Assembly (NCBI GenBank): GCA_036960405.1
Contig: JBALWS010000010.1
Span: forward strand, 6,628-70,627
DNA from: Motiliproteus sp036960405
Lineage (GTDB): Bacteria; Pseudomonadota; Gammaproteobacteria; Pseudomonadales; Balneatricaceae
Length of the DNA: 64,000 bases
Direction of reading: 5' to 3'
Shown in pieces: positions 9,195 through 16,731 of the stretch. A program made the position numbers and the translations under genes. The notes under the pieces were generated by a model, which worked only from the letters and a program-made list of their open reading frames with translations, searched no databases and had not been told where the DNA came from. The stretch's first letter is position 1; every line of letters starts with the position of its first letter.

Positions 9195-9705
9195 ATCACC
9201 TCTTAGCTACCCCTCAAGCTGAGTAGTCAAATCACTTTCAAACAAGGGCGCTAAGTATATCGATTTGCTGATTGTTTAGACATTCACCGACAAGCTATTT
9301 TTTTGTTCGCTGATAATTATGAAATATATATATGAAATATATTAAGAAGATTATTTTTATTACTATTATATAGCAGCCACTTTTCACTGGATAACAGCTA
9401 AAAGCTTTTATTAAACATAGAGATATAAACTTATTAACACCCTGTAGAAACGGTTGGCAGGCTGACAACCAAATGTGTGAATGCTGGGGATAAAAGAGTG
9501 GTTTATGCACAGGCATGAATCACCCACAACTTGCTCATTGGGTTGTACCCCTATTGTTATACATATTATCAACAGGTGAATGTGGATAAGTATTTTGCTA
9601 GCTAAGCCACTATTTTGGTCGATCTGCATAGGTTGGCTTAAAAACTGATGAATCTGCTGTATGAGGGGTGAAGGAATAACAGCTTAACAGGGGATATTGC
9701 GAAGA
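9195..9705. other. AT-rich non-coding region with DnaA boxes: candidate oriC, mnmG side
   Basis: No convincing gene is seen in these 511 bp. An AT-rich block (about 9290-9425) includes GATTATTTTTATT at 9349-9361, resembling the 13-mer unwinding elements of E. coli oriC. It is followed within 100-200 bp by four DnaA-box-like 9-mers: TGGGGATAA 9485-9493 (one mismatch), TTATGCACA 9503-9511 (fits TTATNCACA), TTATCAACA 9566-9574 (one mismatch) and TGTGGATAA 9581-9589 (perfect, reverse orientation). An unwinding block beside clustered boxes next to mnmG is the enterobacterial/Vibrio oriC layout. Only one GATC site was found (about 9619), unlike the Dam-rich E. coli oriC. The dnaA-rpmH gap is the competing candidate. 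Confidence 0.6.
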
Positions 9706-9903
9706 TTAGGAAGGGAGATCATGAGATAGAGGTTGCCCAGTTAACCACTTAGCGACCTGTTCAGCGGTTAATTGAGTTTGTATGGGTACCCATATCTCAC
9801 CTTTGTGGCTTCCTGTTTGAGGTAGCTGCTGCAGGATACTCCAATATGCCGATTGCTGGCCGCCGTGGCGGATCAGTTTCAGATGATCTTCGATGATAAC
9901 AAT
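9706..9903 (-). CDS. Possible 65-residue hypothetical protein with ATT start, or gene remnant
   Basis: Reading leftward from 9903, an open frame of 65 codons ends at TAA 9706-9708. Its composition is protein-like, with well-mixed residues such as IEDHLKLIRHGGQQSAYW and GEIWVPIQTQLTAEQVAKWL, and it does not look like random translation. No ATG, GTG or TTG occurs at its 5' end. The frame is closed upstream by TGA at 9919-9921, and the best-placed initiation codon is ATT at 9901-9903, seven bases after a GGAGAG ribosome site. It may be a true small gene with a rare AUU start (as known for infC) or the tail of a lost gene. No family was recognised. Confidence 0.4.
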   Translation of the reverse strand: MVIIEDHLKLIRHGGQQSAYWSILQQLPQTGSHKGEIWVPIQTQLTAEQVAKWLTGQPLSHDLPS

Positions 9904-9913
9904 GAGCAGTCTC

Positions 9914-9943
9914 TCCGTTCAGTACGATAAATAACTGAACGGA
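9914..9943 (-). other. Inverted repeat after the GntR regulator gene
   Basis: The 9-bp arms CCGTTCAGT (9915-9923) and ACTGAACGG (9934-9942) are perfectly complementary, with a 10-nt loop and one further pair outside. It lies 59 bp past the stop of the regulator at 10002. No run of U follows on either strand, so it is a weak terminator at best. On the minus strand the distal arm ends in the GG of a GGAGAG ribosome site before the ATT-start frame, so it could instead mask that site. Confidence 0.4.
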
Positions 9944-10001
9944 ACAATAAGCAGTCAATGCGTCAGTTTGATGACCGCATCATTGAATATTGATGAATAG
10001 G

Positions 10002-10733
10002 TTAGTCGGAGGAGGTGTTGCGCTGTGCTTGCAAGTACTGTTGCTGTAGATAATCGAGTAGTCGATCTAAACTGCTATGAGCTTGCGAGAGATCCCGGTC
10101 GCTCAGTGCTTGCAGCAGCTGTTGATGGTGTTTGATGATCACTTGGCGTTCACGGGAGCGGTTGGCGATCATGTTCATCAACGGCTGCAGGGCTTCGATG
10201 ACGGTCACCATATTGAACTGTAATACCGGATTGGCAGTGGCATCGACAAGGGTACGATGAAAGCGGATGTCGGAGGCGCAGAACTCTTCGTCACTGATCG
10301 ACTGCTGTTGCAGCGCAAGCTCTTGGGTTAGTAGAGTAAGGTGCTGTTCGGTTCGGCGCTCGATCGCCAAGGTTAAACAGAGTTTTTCGAGCTCGCGTCG
10401 AGCTTCGGTGATGGCATCGATATCGAATTCACCCAAGGTGACCATCAGTGTCGCGGCGTTAGTCAATGTGGCACGCAGCTCTGCTTCGGTAGGTCGGGTA
10501 ATAAACGTTCCTCCGGTTGGACCACGCCGCGAACGAACCAGATTTTGGGCGGCCAAACGCTTCAGCGCTTCACGGATAGTCGGGCGGGACACCGAAAACC
10601 GTGTTGCCAGCTCGGCTTCGGTGGGCAGTCTTTCATCCACTTTTAGCCGGCCATCGAGGATCGCAGCGCGCAGATTTTCGGCAATCTGCTTGGCTAAGCT
10701 TTGGGTCACTAGGCTTTCGTACTTAATAGCCAT
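10002..10733 (-). CDS. GntR-family (FadR subfamily, FCD domain) transcriptional regulator
   Basis: A 243-residue regulator. The N-terminal winged helix (about residues 8-75) contains LPTEAELATRFSVSRPTIRE, the GntR DNA-recognition signature, and the rest is an all-helical FCD ligand-binding domain with the metal-site pattern D..RFHRTLVDATANP and IIKHHQQLLQAL. It is transcribed away from the AcuI-type reductase gene at 10902. Between them lies a perfect palindrome whose centre TTGT-TTG-ACAA resembles FadR-family operators, so it probably represses both itself and the reductase. The ligand is unknown; an organic acid or acyl-CoA is typical for FCD proteins. Confidence 0.9.
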   Translation of the reverse strand: MAIKYESLVTQSLAKQIAENLRAAILDGRLKVDERLPTEAELATRFSVSRPTIREALKRLAAQNLVRSRRGPTGGTFITRPTEAELRATLTNAATLMVTLGEFDIDAITEARRELEKLCLTLAIERRTEQHLTLLTQELALQQQSISDEEFCASDIRFHRTLVDATANPVLQFNMVTVIEALQPLMNMIANRSRERQVIIKHHQQLLQALSDRDLSQAHSSLDRLLDYLQQQYLQAQRNTSSD

Positions 10734-10790
10734 TACTGCGTGTAGCTCCTTGGTTGAGTCGAAATATGCTAGCCACTATATCATAACTTA

Positions 10791-10827
10791 CTCTATTGTT
10801 AATTTGTTTGACAAATTAACAATAGAG
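10791..10827. promoter_or_regulatory. Perfect 37-bp palindrome, probable GntR operator
   Basis: The arm CTCTATTGTTAATTTGT (10791-10807) is exactly complementary to ACAAATTAACAATAGAG (10811-10827), separated by TTG. The centre TTGTTTGACAA (10805-10815 region) has the TnGT-N3-ACnA form bound by FadR-type GntR proteins. The site lies between a GntR regulator (start 10733) and the divergent reductase (start 10902), where it could control both promoters. A TTGACA hexamer (10808-10813) is embedded in it and may be the -35 element of the rightward promoter. No U-tract follows, so a terminator is unlikely. Confidence 0.75.
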
Positions 10828-10901
10828 TTTTACCGTGCCTAACTTAAGACGGCAGTTCTGCTTTGATACTGCCTGTTCCATTCGATAAAAAGGAAATAAC
10901 C

Positions 10902-11900
10902 ATGACCGACTCCCCCTTTAAAGCATTGCTATTGCGTCAGGATGAAGCAGGTAAGACTTGTGCCGCTATTGAGCAACTAACTACTGCCGATCTGCCGGAC
11001 GAACAAGTGTTGATCCGAGTCGAGTATTCCAGTCTTAACTATAAAGACGGTCTGGCAGTCACCGGAACAGGCAAGATCGTATTGAACTGGCCGATGGTGC
11101 CAGGTATCGACCTGGTGGGGACCGTAGTCGATGGAGGCGATAGTGACTATCAAGCCGGTGATAAAGTTGTGCTTACCGGTTGGAGCGTTGGCGAAAAATA
11201 CTGGGGTGGTTATTCTCAGTATCAGCGGGTACGCCCCGAATGGCTGGTGCCGCTGGCTGATGGTTTAAGCGCATTGCAATCGATGGCGATCGGTACTGCG
11301 GGCCTTACCGCCATGTTGTGTGTGATGGCGCTGGAAGAGGGTGGCGTTACCCCCAATTCGGGGACCGTGGTCGTTTCTGGTGCCGCTGGAGGTGTCGGTA
11401 GCGTTGCCGTCGCACTGCTGGCTAATCTGGGCTACGAAGTGGCTGCGATCACCGGTCGCGAATCGACCCATGAATACTTAAAGCAACTGGGCGCCAGCCA
11501 GATCCTTAGTCGCGAAGAGATGGCTGCACGACCCCGGCCGCTAGAACGTTCACGCTGGGCTGGAGCGGTTGATACCGTCGGTGGCGAAATGTTGAGCCGG
11601 CTGTTAGCCGAAGCAAACTATAGTGGAACGGTTGCCGCCTGTGGTTTGGCTGGAGACTATAAGCTGCCATCGACAGTGATGCCGTTTATCCTTAGAAATG
11701 TCCGCTTGCAAGGGGTGGATTCGGTGATGTGTCCCACTGAGCGGCGTCAGCAAGCTTGGAATCGGTTGGCCAAAGAGCTGCCACAGCAGATGCTTAATGC
11801 TATCAATCAGGTAGTAACTCTGGAGCAGATTCCACAGCAGGCCGAAGCGATCGTAAAGGGCCAGGTTCAAGGGCGGGTTGTGGTTGATCTGCAAGCTTAA
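10902..11900 (+). CDS. acuI: AcuI/YhdH-type quinone oxidoreductase (probable acryloyl-CoA reductase)
   Basis: A 332-residue zinc-independent medium-chain dehydrogenase/reductase. Landmarks are SSLNYKDGLAVTG near residue 50, PGIDLVGTV, and the NADPH-binding SGAAGGVGSVAVALL around residue 155, all typical of YhdH/AcuI. AcuI enzymes reduce acryloyl-CoA to propionyl-CoA and protect cells from acrylate made during 3-hydroxypropionate or DMSP breakdown, a common marine role. No DMSP lyase is visible nearby, so the substrate is inferred. The ATG at 10902 is preferred over an upstream TTG (10863) because AAAAAGGA precedes it. It is probably regulated by the divergent GntR protein. Confidence 0.85.
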   Translation: MTDSPFKALLLRQDEAGKTCAAIEQLTTADLPDEQVLIRVEYSSLNYKDGLAVTGTGKIVLNWPMVPGIDLVGTVVDGGDSDYQAGDKVVLTGWSVGEKYWGGYSQYQRVRPEWLVPLADGLSALQSMAIGTAGLTAMLCVMALEEGGVTPNSGTVVVSGAAGGVGSVAVALLANLGYEVAAITGRESTHEYLKQLGASQILSREEMAARPRPLERSRWAGAVDTVGGEMLSRLLAEANYSGTVAACGLAGDYKLPSTVMPFILRNVRLQGVDSVMCPTERRQQAWNRLAKELPQQMLNAINQVVTLEQIPQQAEAIVKGQVQGRVVVDLQA

Positions 11901-11935
11901 GCAAGAGCCCCAGTTCTCCCATCGGGTATTACTTT

Positions 11936-11987
11936 CCCCGCCGCTTTGAACTATAGTCAGTGAATGGCTTACCAAAGTCCGGCGGGG
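11936..11987 (+). promoter_or_regulatory. Stem-loop covering the ribosome site of the exported hypothetical protein
   Basis: CCCCGCCG-CTTTG (11936-11948) can pair with CAAAG-TC-CGGCGGGG (11973-11987), a 13-bp stem with a two-base bulge and a loop of about 24 nt. The distal arm GGCGGGG lies 7 nt before the ATG at 11995 and is the only purine-rich candidate for ribosome binding. Folding would hide it, suggesting translational control. It could also act as part of a weak terminator for the reductase gene, but no U-tract follows. Confidence 0.35.
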
Positions 11988-11994
11988 TTAGACG

Positions 11995-12408
11995 ATGATT
12001 TTCATTTCACAGATTGCCAAAGCACGTGACTACAAGCTGGCTGTGCTGATAGCCCTGATCGGACCGGTCTTTTCATCGCCGTTGCTGGCCGATACCAACC
12101 AAGAGCATATGGCACGCTTTCATGGCGAGCAGTACGCTGAAGCCAGTGCTGAAGACTTGAAAATGATTCGTTTAGCCGCTATCGGCTATGGTGCTAAGCA
12201 GGGCCTTAAGTCGATGGGTGTCGATTACAAGCAGCTCAAGCATTATTACCGAGAGATCACCGAATATGCATTGACCCCCAAGACCTCGCTGGTACTTGAG
12301 TACGATCGGGTTAATTTAAAAGCTAAATTTTTAGATGGCTCGGTGATGACCGAGCTTTCCGGTCAAAGCGATGGGGAAGTAGGGCTGGCGGTTAAGCTCG
12401 CTTTCTAA
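11995..12408 (+). CDS. Hypothetical exported protein
   Basis: A 137-residue protein not assigned to a family. A basic N-terminus (KARDYK) followed by a hydrophobic core (LAVLIALIGPVF) and SSPLLA-DT looks like a Sec signal peptide cleaved near residue 32, so export to the periplasm or outer membrane is predicted. The mature part has a helical, charged first half (AEDLKMIRLAAIGYGAKQGL) and a beta-like second half ending in FGLAVKLAF-type alternating residues (GEVGLAVKLAF). It follows the acuI-like gene by 94 bp on the same strand and converges on mnmE. Its ribosome site may be hidden in a hairpin. Confidence 0.75.
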   Translation: MIFISQIAKARDYKLAVLIALIGPVFSSPLLADTNQEHMARFHGEQYAEASAEDLKMIRLAAIGYGAKQGLKSMGVDYKQLKHYYREITEYALTPKTSLVLEYDRVNLKAKFLDGSVMTELSGQSDGEVGLAVKLAF

Positions 12409-12430
12409 AGGGTAGCGGGTTGGTAAAGAC

Positions 12431-13795
12431 TTACTTACCGATACAAAAACTACCAAAAATTCTTCCTAATAGCTCATCCGAGCTGAATTCTCCGGTTATC
12501 TCCGATAGCGCATTTTGCGCTTCGCGCAGGTCTTCTGCTAACAATTCACCGGCACCATAGTTATTGAGCTGATCGCTTCCGGCCTTTAAAAATTGCTGAG
12601 CGTTGAGTAGCGCCTCAATATGCCGTCTGCGTGCCATAAAGCCGCCTTCGCAGCTGCTGTCGTAGCCCATACATTGTTTGAGATGCTGGCGTAGTAGGTC
12701 GATCCCTAAGTCTTGCTTGGCGCTGAGTCGTATCAGATGGCAATCCTGCTGTGAGTCGACTCCAGTAGACTCTCCACTGACATCGATTTTATTACGAATC
12801 ACCGTTACCTTATCGAGGCTGGGTAGGTGTGAAATAAAGTCGGGCCAGATTTTGTCGGGGTTGGTCTCCGTGGTGCTGGAAGCATCGACCATCAATAGCA
12901 CTCTATCGGCGTTACTAATCTCCTCCCAAGCGCGGTCGATACCGATTTTCTCGACGATATCATCGCTATCTCGCAGGCCAGCGGTATCGATGATATGCAG
13001 CGGCATACCGTCGATATGGATATGTTCACGCAGTACATCGCGCGTGGTACCGGCAATTTCGGTGACGATGGCAGATTCTTTACCCGCCAGTGCATTGAGT
13101 AGACTCGATTTACCAGCGTTGGGACGACCGGCGATGACGACGTTCATGCCTTCGCGTAGTAGGGCTCCTTGGCTGGCTTCGGTGAGTACCGCTTGCAGGT
13201 CGCAACCGATGGTTTCAAGGTCGTTAGCTACCTTGCCGTCGGCGAGAAAGTCGATCTCCTCTTCGGGGAAGTCGATAGCGGCTTCGACATAGATACGTAG
13301 CGTAATTAAGGCTTCAACCAGGGCGTGAATACGCCGTGAGAAGGCCCCTTGAAGCGATCGAAGGGCAGAGCGAGCAGCTTGTTCGGATGAGCTATCGATA
13401 AGGTCGGCGATCGCCTCGGCCTGGGCCAGGTCGAGCTTGTCGTTGAGAAAGGCGCGTTCCGAAAACTCACCCGGCTTGGCCGAGCGGGCACCGAGTGCGA
13501 TAACTTCGCGCAGTAGCAGGTCGAGAATGACCGGACCACCGTGGCCCTGAAGCTCCAACACATCTTCGCCGGTGAAGGAGTGAGGGTTGGGGAAAAATAG
13601 CGCGATTCCCTGATCGATCTGTTGACCCTGTTGATCGTAAAACGAACCATAGTGGGCATAACGGGGTTGAGGGTCGATCCCTAGAATATGTTTGGCAATT
13701 TCACGCGTTTGCTTTCCGGAGATGCGGACAATCCCCACACCACCACGACCGGGAGGGGTGGCAACGGCGGCGATAGTAGCGGTATCGATCTGCAT
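12431..13795 (-). CDS. mnmE: tRNA modification GTPase MnmE (TrmE)
   Basis: A 454-residue protein, exactly the E. coli length when started at the ATG at 13795, which has GGAG eight bases upstream; a TTG six codons earlier is less likely. It has the N-terminal formyl-THF-binding domain (ATPPGRGGVGIVRISG), a helical domain, the inserted G domain with P-loop GRPNAGKSSLLNAL, DTAGLR and NKID, and the C-terminal FCIGK with the conserved cysteine. MnmE works with MnmG (7.3-9.2 kb) to modify U34 of tRNAs. It lies 119 bp downstream of yidC, beyond a terminator, so it probably has its own promoter. Confidence 0.97.
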   Translation of the reverse strand: MQIDTATIAAVATPPGRGGVGIVRISGKQTREIAKHILGIDPQPRYAHYGSFYDQQGQQIDQGIALFFPNPHSFTGEDVLELQGHGGPVILDLLLREVIALGARSAKPGEFSERAFLNDKLDLAQAEAIADLIDSSSEQAARSALRSLQGAFSRRIHALVEALITLRIYVEAAIDFPEEEIDFLADGKVANDLETIGCDLQAVLTEASQGALLREGMNVVIAGRPNAGKSSLLNALAGKESAIVTEIAGTTRDVLREHIHIDGMPLHIIDTAGLRDSDDIVEKIGIDRAWEEISNADRVLLMVDASSTTETNPDKIWPDFISHLPSLDKVTVIRNKIDVSGESTGVDSQQDCHLIRLSAKQDLGIDLLRQHLKQCMGYDSSCEGGFMARRRHIEALLNAQQFLKAGSDQLNNYGAGELLAEDLREAQNALSEITGEFSSDELLGRIFGSFCIGK

Positions 13796-13844
13796 GAATT
13801 TGTCTCCGGTCAAGTTACCCCTACCGGCATCCGTGCCTCACAGG

Positions 13845-13866
13845 GTATACCGTACATCCTGTACAT
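13845..13866. repeat. Single copy of the GTACATCCTGTAC repeat
   Basis: The segment GTATACCGTACATCCTGTAC continuing to AT at 13866 is nearly identical to the units of the 51-bp tandem array at 25476-25600. It contains the short inverted repeat GTACA-TCC-TGTAC. As in the array, it directly abuts the U-tract side of a rho-independent terminator (13867-13899), here that of yidC. Confidence 0.75.
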
Positions 13867-13899
13867 AAAAAGGCCCCTTGGTTACCCAAGGAGCCTTTT
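13867..13899 (-). terminator. Rho-independent terminator of the rpmH-rnpA-yidC transcript
   Basis: On the minus strand AAAAGGCTCCTTGG pairs with CCAAGGGGCCTTTTT around a GTAA loop, with a small mismatch near the middle, and ends in a run of U. It begins 16 bp after the yidC stop and lies before mnmE, so it should separate yidC transcripts from mnmE. Confidence 0.85.
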
Positions 13900-13914
13900 A
13901 AAACTATCGATAGC

Positions 13915-15621
13915 TTAGGCTTTTCTAGCTTGAACCTCGGCCTCGATAGTGCGAGTGATGGCCCATTGCTGTGCGATCGATAGCATGTTGTTAACTACCC
14001 AGTACAGCACCAAGCCAGCCGGGAACCATAAGAAGAAGAAGGTGAACATGAAGGGCAACATCTTCATCACCTTAGCCTGCATCGGATCGGGAGGGGTTGG
14101 GTTAAGCATCTGTTGGATAAACATCGTGGCACCCATCAGGATAGGCAACACAAAGTAGGGATCCATCACCGACATGTCTTGGATCCATAGCATGAACGGG
14201 GCATGACGCAGTTCGACACTTTCCAATAACACCCAGTACAGCGCGATAAATACCGGCATCTGAATCAGGATAGGCAGGCAGCCTCCCAACGGGTTGATCT
14301 TCTCTTTCTTATAGAGCTCCATCATCGCCTGGGACATCTTCTGACGGTCATCGCCGTACAGCTCTTTCAGACGGGTTAACTCGGGGCCAACAGCGCGCAT
14401 CTTGGCCATCGACTTATAGGCTTTGGCCGACAGCGGGAAGAACAACCCTTTGACTGCCACGGTAACCAGAATGATCGCCAGACCCCAGTTGACCACGACA
14501 CCTTGGATCACACCCAGTAACCAAAACAGCGGTTGAGCGATCCACCAGAGCCAGCCATAGTCGACGGTTAGTCTTAGGTGCGGAGCAACCCGCTCGAGAA
14601 CATCTTGGATCTTCGGGCCGGCGTAGAAGCTGGCCGAGGTTGAACCCTGTTGACCTGGTCCGACATCAATAGAAGGCGAGACAAAACCGGCCAGGTAGTT
14701 GCCGTTACGCTCACGAGCAAAGTAGTTGTGGCTCTGGTCGGGGTTTGGAACCCAGGCGCTGACGAAATAGTGTTGCAGCATCGCCACCCAACCACCCTGC
14801 GACTTGCCTTTATAAGGGCTGTCATCGATATCATCGAACGGGTACTTTTCGAAATTGTTTTCACTGTTGGAGAACACAGGTCCTAGATAAGACTGCATTC
14901 CCATGCTGGTTTGCGATGATGGGTCAGCACTGTTGTCGCGTTTGATCTGGCCGAACAGGTTGCCCTGCCAAGGTTGATCACTCTGGTTATTGATCAGGTA
15001 CTCGACCTTGATCTGGTAATCACCGCGGTTGAAGGTGAACCGCTTGGTGATGATAACGCCGTTGTCTTGGGCCAAGGTCAGATCGACACTTAGCTGGTCT
15101 TGATCATCAGTTAGCGTGTACTCACTTTGGCTGATGGTATAGCGAGGACGCTCACCCTTGCCATCGGGACCATTGGTTCCGGTAAGTCCTGACTGGGCGG
15201 TATAGACCCGGTTATCGTTCTGTTCTAGCAGTACGAAGGACTGATCGTTACCGAGTTGGGCTAGATATCCGGGCAGCGCAGCGTGGATGATATCGCCGCC
15301 GTAGGTATCGATTAGAACATCGAGGCTATCGGTGGTGACTTTGACCAATCCGCCTTGTTGAGGTTGGGTACTTAACTCGATAGCTGTGGCAGCTTGCTCG
15401 GTAACTGGGCTGTCGATAGCAGGAATATCGGAGGCGGCAGGCATCGCGTTCTGGTTGGTTGGCGCTGTCGGTACAGAGAGATCGGGAGCGCTGGAATAGG
15501 AAGAGACAGGTGTGCTGGCAACTGTCTGTGCCTGATGACCGTAATCTTCCTGCCACTGAAGAACCATGAGGTAGGAGATCACTGCCAGTGCAGTGATCAA
15601 ACCGATACGTTGGAAATCCAT
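13915..15621 (-). CDS. yidC: Membrane protein insertase YidC
   Basis: A 568-residue Oxa1/YidC insertase of the Gram-negative type. It has a first membrane helix (MDFQRIGLITALAVISYLMV), a large periplasmic beta-domain (about residues 60-345), and the conserved insertase core with WGLAIILVTVAVKGLFFPLSAKAY, GGCLPILIQMPVFIALYWVL and the terminal WVVNNMLSIAQQWAIT. It inserts small membrane proteins such as AtpE alone or with SecYEG. It starts 84 bp after rnpA; the yidD gene normally between them is absent. A terminator follows at 13867. Confidence 0.98.
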   Translation of the reverse strand: MDFQRIGLITALAVISYLMVLQWQEDYGHQAQTVASTPVSSYSSAPDLSVPTAPTNQNAMPAASDIPAIDSPVTEQAATAIELSTQPQQGGLVKVTTDSLDVLIDTYGGDIIHAALPGYLAQLGNDQSFVLLEQNDNRVYTAQSGLTGTNGPDGKGERPRYTISQSEYTLTDDQDQLSVDLTLAQDNGVIITKRFTFNRGDYQIKVEYLINNQSDQPWQGNLFGQIKRDNSADPSSQTSMGMQSYLGPVFSNSENNFEKYPFDDIDDSPYKGKSQGGWVAMLQHYFVSAWVPNPDQSHNYFARERNGNYLAGFVSPSIDVGPGQQGSTSASFYAGPKIQDVLERVAPHLRLTVDYGWLWWIAQPLFWLLGVIQGVVVNWGLAIILVTVAVKGLFFPLSAKAYKSMAKMRAVGPELTRLKELYGDDRQKMSQAMMELYKKEKINPLGGCLPILIQMPVFIALYWVLLESVELRHAPFMLWIQDMSVMDPYFVLPILMGATMFIQQMLNPTPPDPMQAKVMKMLPFMFTFFFLWFPAGLVLYWVVNNMLSIAQQWAITRTIEAEVQARKA

Positions 15622-15705
15622 GTTTGTAGTCTGCCGATGCTATTTAACTGTTACTGGGGCTGTTGGTGAAAAGGCGCTGCGCCAAAGCCAACTCTAATGT
15701 TGCAC

Positions 15706-16107
15706 CTAGTCTCCGACTTGCGCCTGGCGAGCCGATTCGGACTTGAAATATTTACGGGTATATTTTTCTAACCGTTGCCAACTTTGCTCGATTAAACGGT
15801 GCAAAGCGGGGTTGTCCAGATCTCCCATGCCTTTACGCGCCAGTACCACGATATCCAGATTGGGTAACTCTGAACTTCGAAGCCGAAAGGATTGCCGGAT
15901 GATACGTTTTACGCGGTTTCTTTGCACGGCCAAGCGAACGTTTTTTTTGGCTATAACTAGGCCGACACGGGGATGGGGGAGTTGGTTTGGAGTAGCCAGG
16001 ATCAACAGGTTGCGATCCGAGACTTTAATCTTTGCGCCGTTGAAGACAGTCCGGTAATCCCCAGCGTTCAGTAAACGTGAACACCGGGGAAACTTGAAAC
16101 CGGTCAT
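15706..16107 (-). CDS. rnpA: Ribonuclease P protein component
   Basis: A 133-residue basic protein with the RNase P signature AVQRNRVKRIIRQSFRLRSSE (residues 64-84), where the RNR box contacts the M1 RNA and pre-tRNA 5' leader. It helps the catalytic RNA mature tRNA 5' ends. The gene lies 24 bp after rpmH, the almost universal rpmH-rnpA pair, and before yidC. Length and motifs are normal. Confidence 0.96.
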   Translation of the reverse strand: MTGFKFPRCSRLLNAGDYRTVFNGAKIKVSDRNLLILATPNQLPHPRVGLVIAKKNVRLAVQRNRVKRIIRQSFRLRSSELPNLDIVVLARKGMGDLDNPALHRLIEQSWQRLEKYTRKYFKSESARQAQVGD

Positions 16108-16131
16108 AGGCGGCTAGTCTCTCTAATGAAC

Positions 16132-16269
16132 TTAAGCGCTCAGAGACTTACGACCTTTAGAGCGGCGGCTAGCTACAATCTGACGGCCGTTCTTGGTAGC
16201 CATGCGAGCACGGAAACCGTGGTTGCGGGCACGTTTTAGTAAACTTGGTTGGAATGTTCTTTTGCTCAT
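16132..16269 (-). CDS. rpmH: 50S ribosomal protein L34
   Basis: A 45-codon gene reading MSKRTFQPSLLKRARNHGFR and continuing ARMATKNGRQIVASRRSKGR to KSLSA, followed by a TAA. This is the standard L34 sequence with the serine variant at position 2, which replaces the usual MKRT opening by MSKRT. L34 is a small, very basic protein of the large subunit. It is the first gene of the leftward rpmH-rnpA-yidC unit, divergent from dnaA across 462 bp that hold two DnaA boxes. Confidence 0.98.
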   Translation of the reverse strand: MSKRTFQPSLLKRARNHGFRARMATKNGRQIVASRRSKGRKSLSA

Positions 16270-16731
16270 CACTCTATCCTACTTACTTATATTGAAGGGA
16301 CGTTAACCCCTTACCTTTAAAATCAAAAGCGGAATTCTAGAGAAAACTGCCCGGCGCTGCAAACCCTATCCGGAATAGTTACGCAATTAATAGCCGCTTA
16401 ATGGATTGCGGGTGTCATTCTTACTGTATAGAACGAAATGGTGTTTATTCTGTTCGTAAGTATATTTATGCTAATAAAATCAGTTAAGTACGATGTTGAT
16501 AATAGTGGTATTTTCTGCTGATATCCAGTGTGCTTGCTGTGGATAAAAAAATAATCCATTTATGCTCACAAAAGCTGTAATGACGGCAGTTTAGAGGTGT
16601 TTGGTTCAGTCTTAGCTGTATAAAATTCGATCGGAGTAAAAAAATTATCAAATGGACCCTTAGGATCTGTGGATAACTGGTGTCTGAGTCGCTAGAATGG
16701 CTAAAAATTTTCGCAATGTGGTAAAGACCGA
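16270..16731. promoter_or_regulatory. rpmH-dnaA intergenic region with DnaA boxes (dnaA control; alternative oriC)
   Basis: These 462 bp contain no credible gene. Two perfect DnaA boxes in the same orientation, TGTGGATAA at 16538-16546 and 16668-16676, precede dnaA, and an AT-rich stretch lies at about 16440-16500. Divergent promoters for rpmH and dnaA must be here. DnaA boxes before dnaA usually allow autorepression; in Pseudomonas this same gap is oriC. With only two clear boxes it is less box-rich than the mnmG-side candidate, but strand asymmetry of the flanking genes (leftward rpmH operon, rightward dnaA operon) fits an origin here equally well. Confidence 0.7.

Noticed and set aside
9295..9629. 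Two overlapping minus-strand frames of about 72 residues in the mnmG-side gap
   Set aside because: They lie in AT-rich DNA over the DnaA boxes, have low-complexity Ile/Phe/Tyr-rich translations and no ribosome sites.
10267..10842. 191-residue plus-strand frame opposite the GntR regulator
   Set aside because: Antisense shadow rich in Ser and Arg; it crosses the palindrome and the real regulator start.
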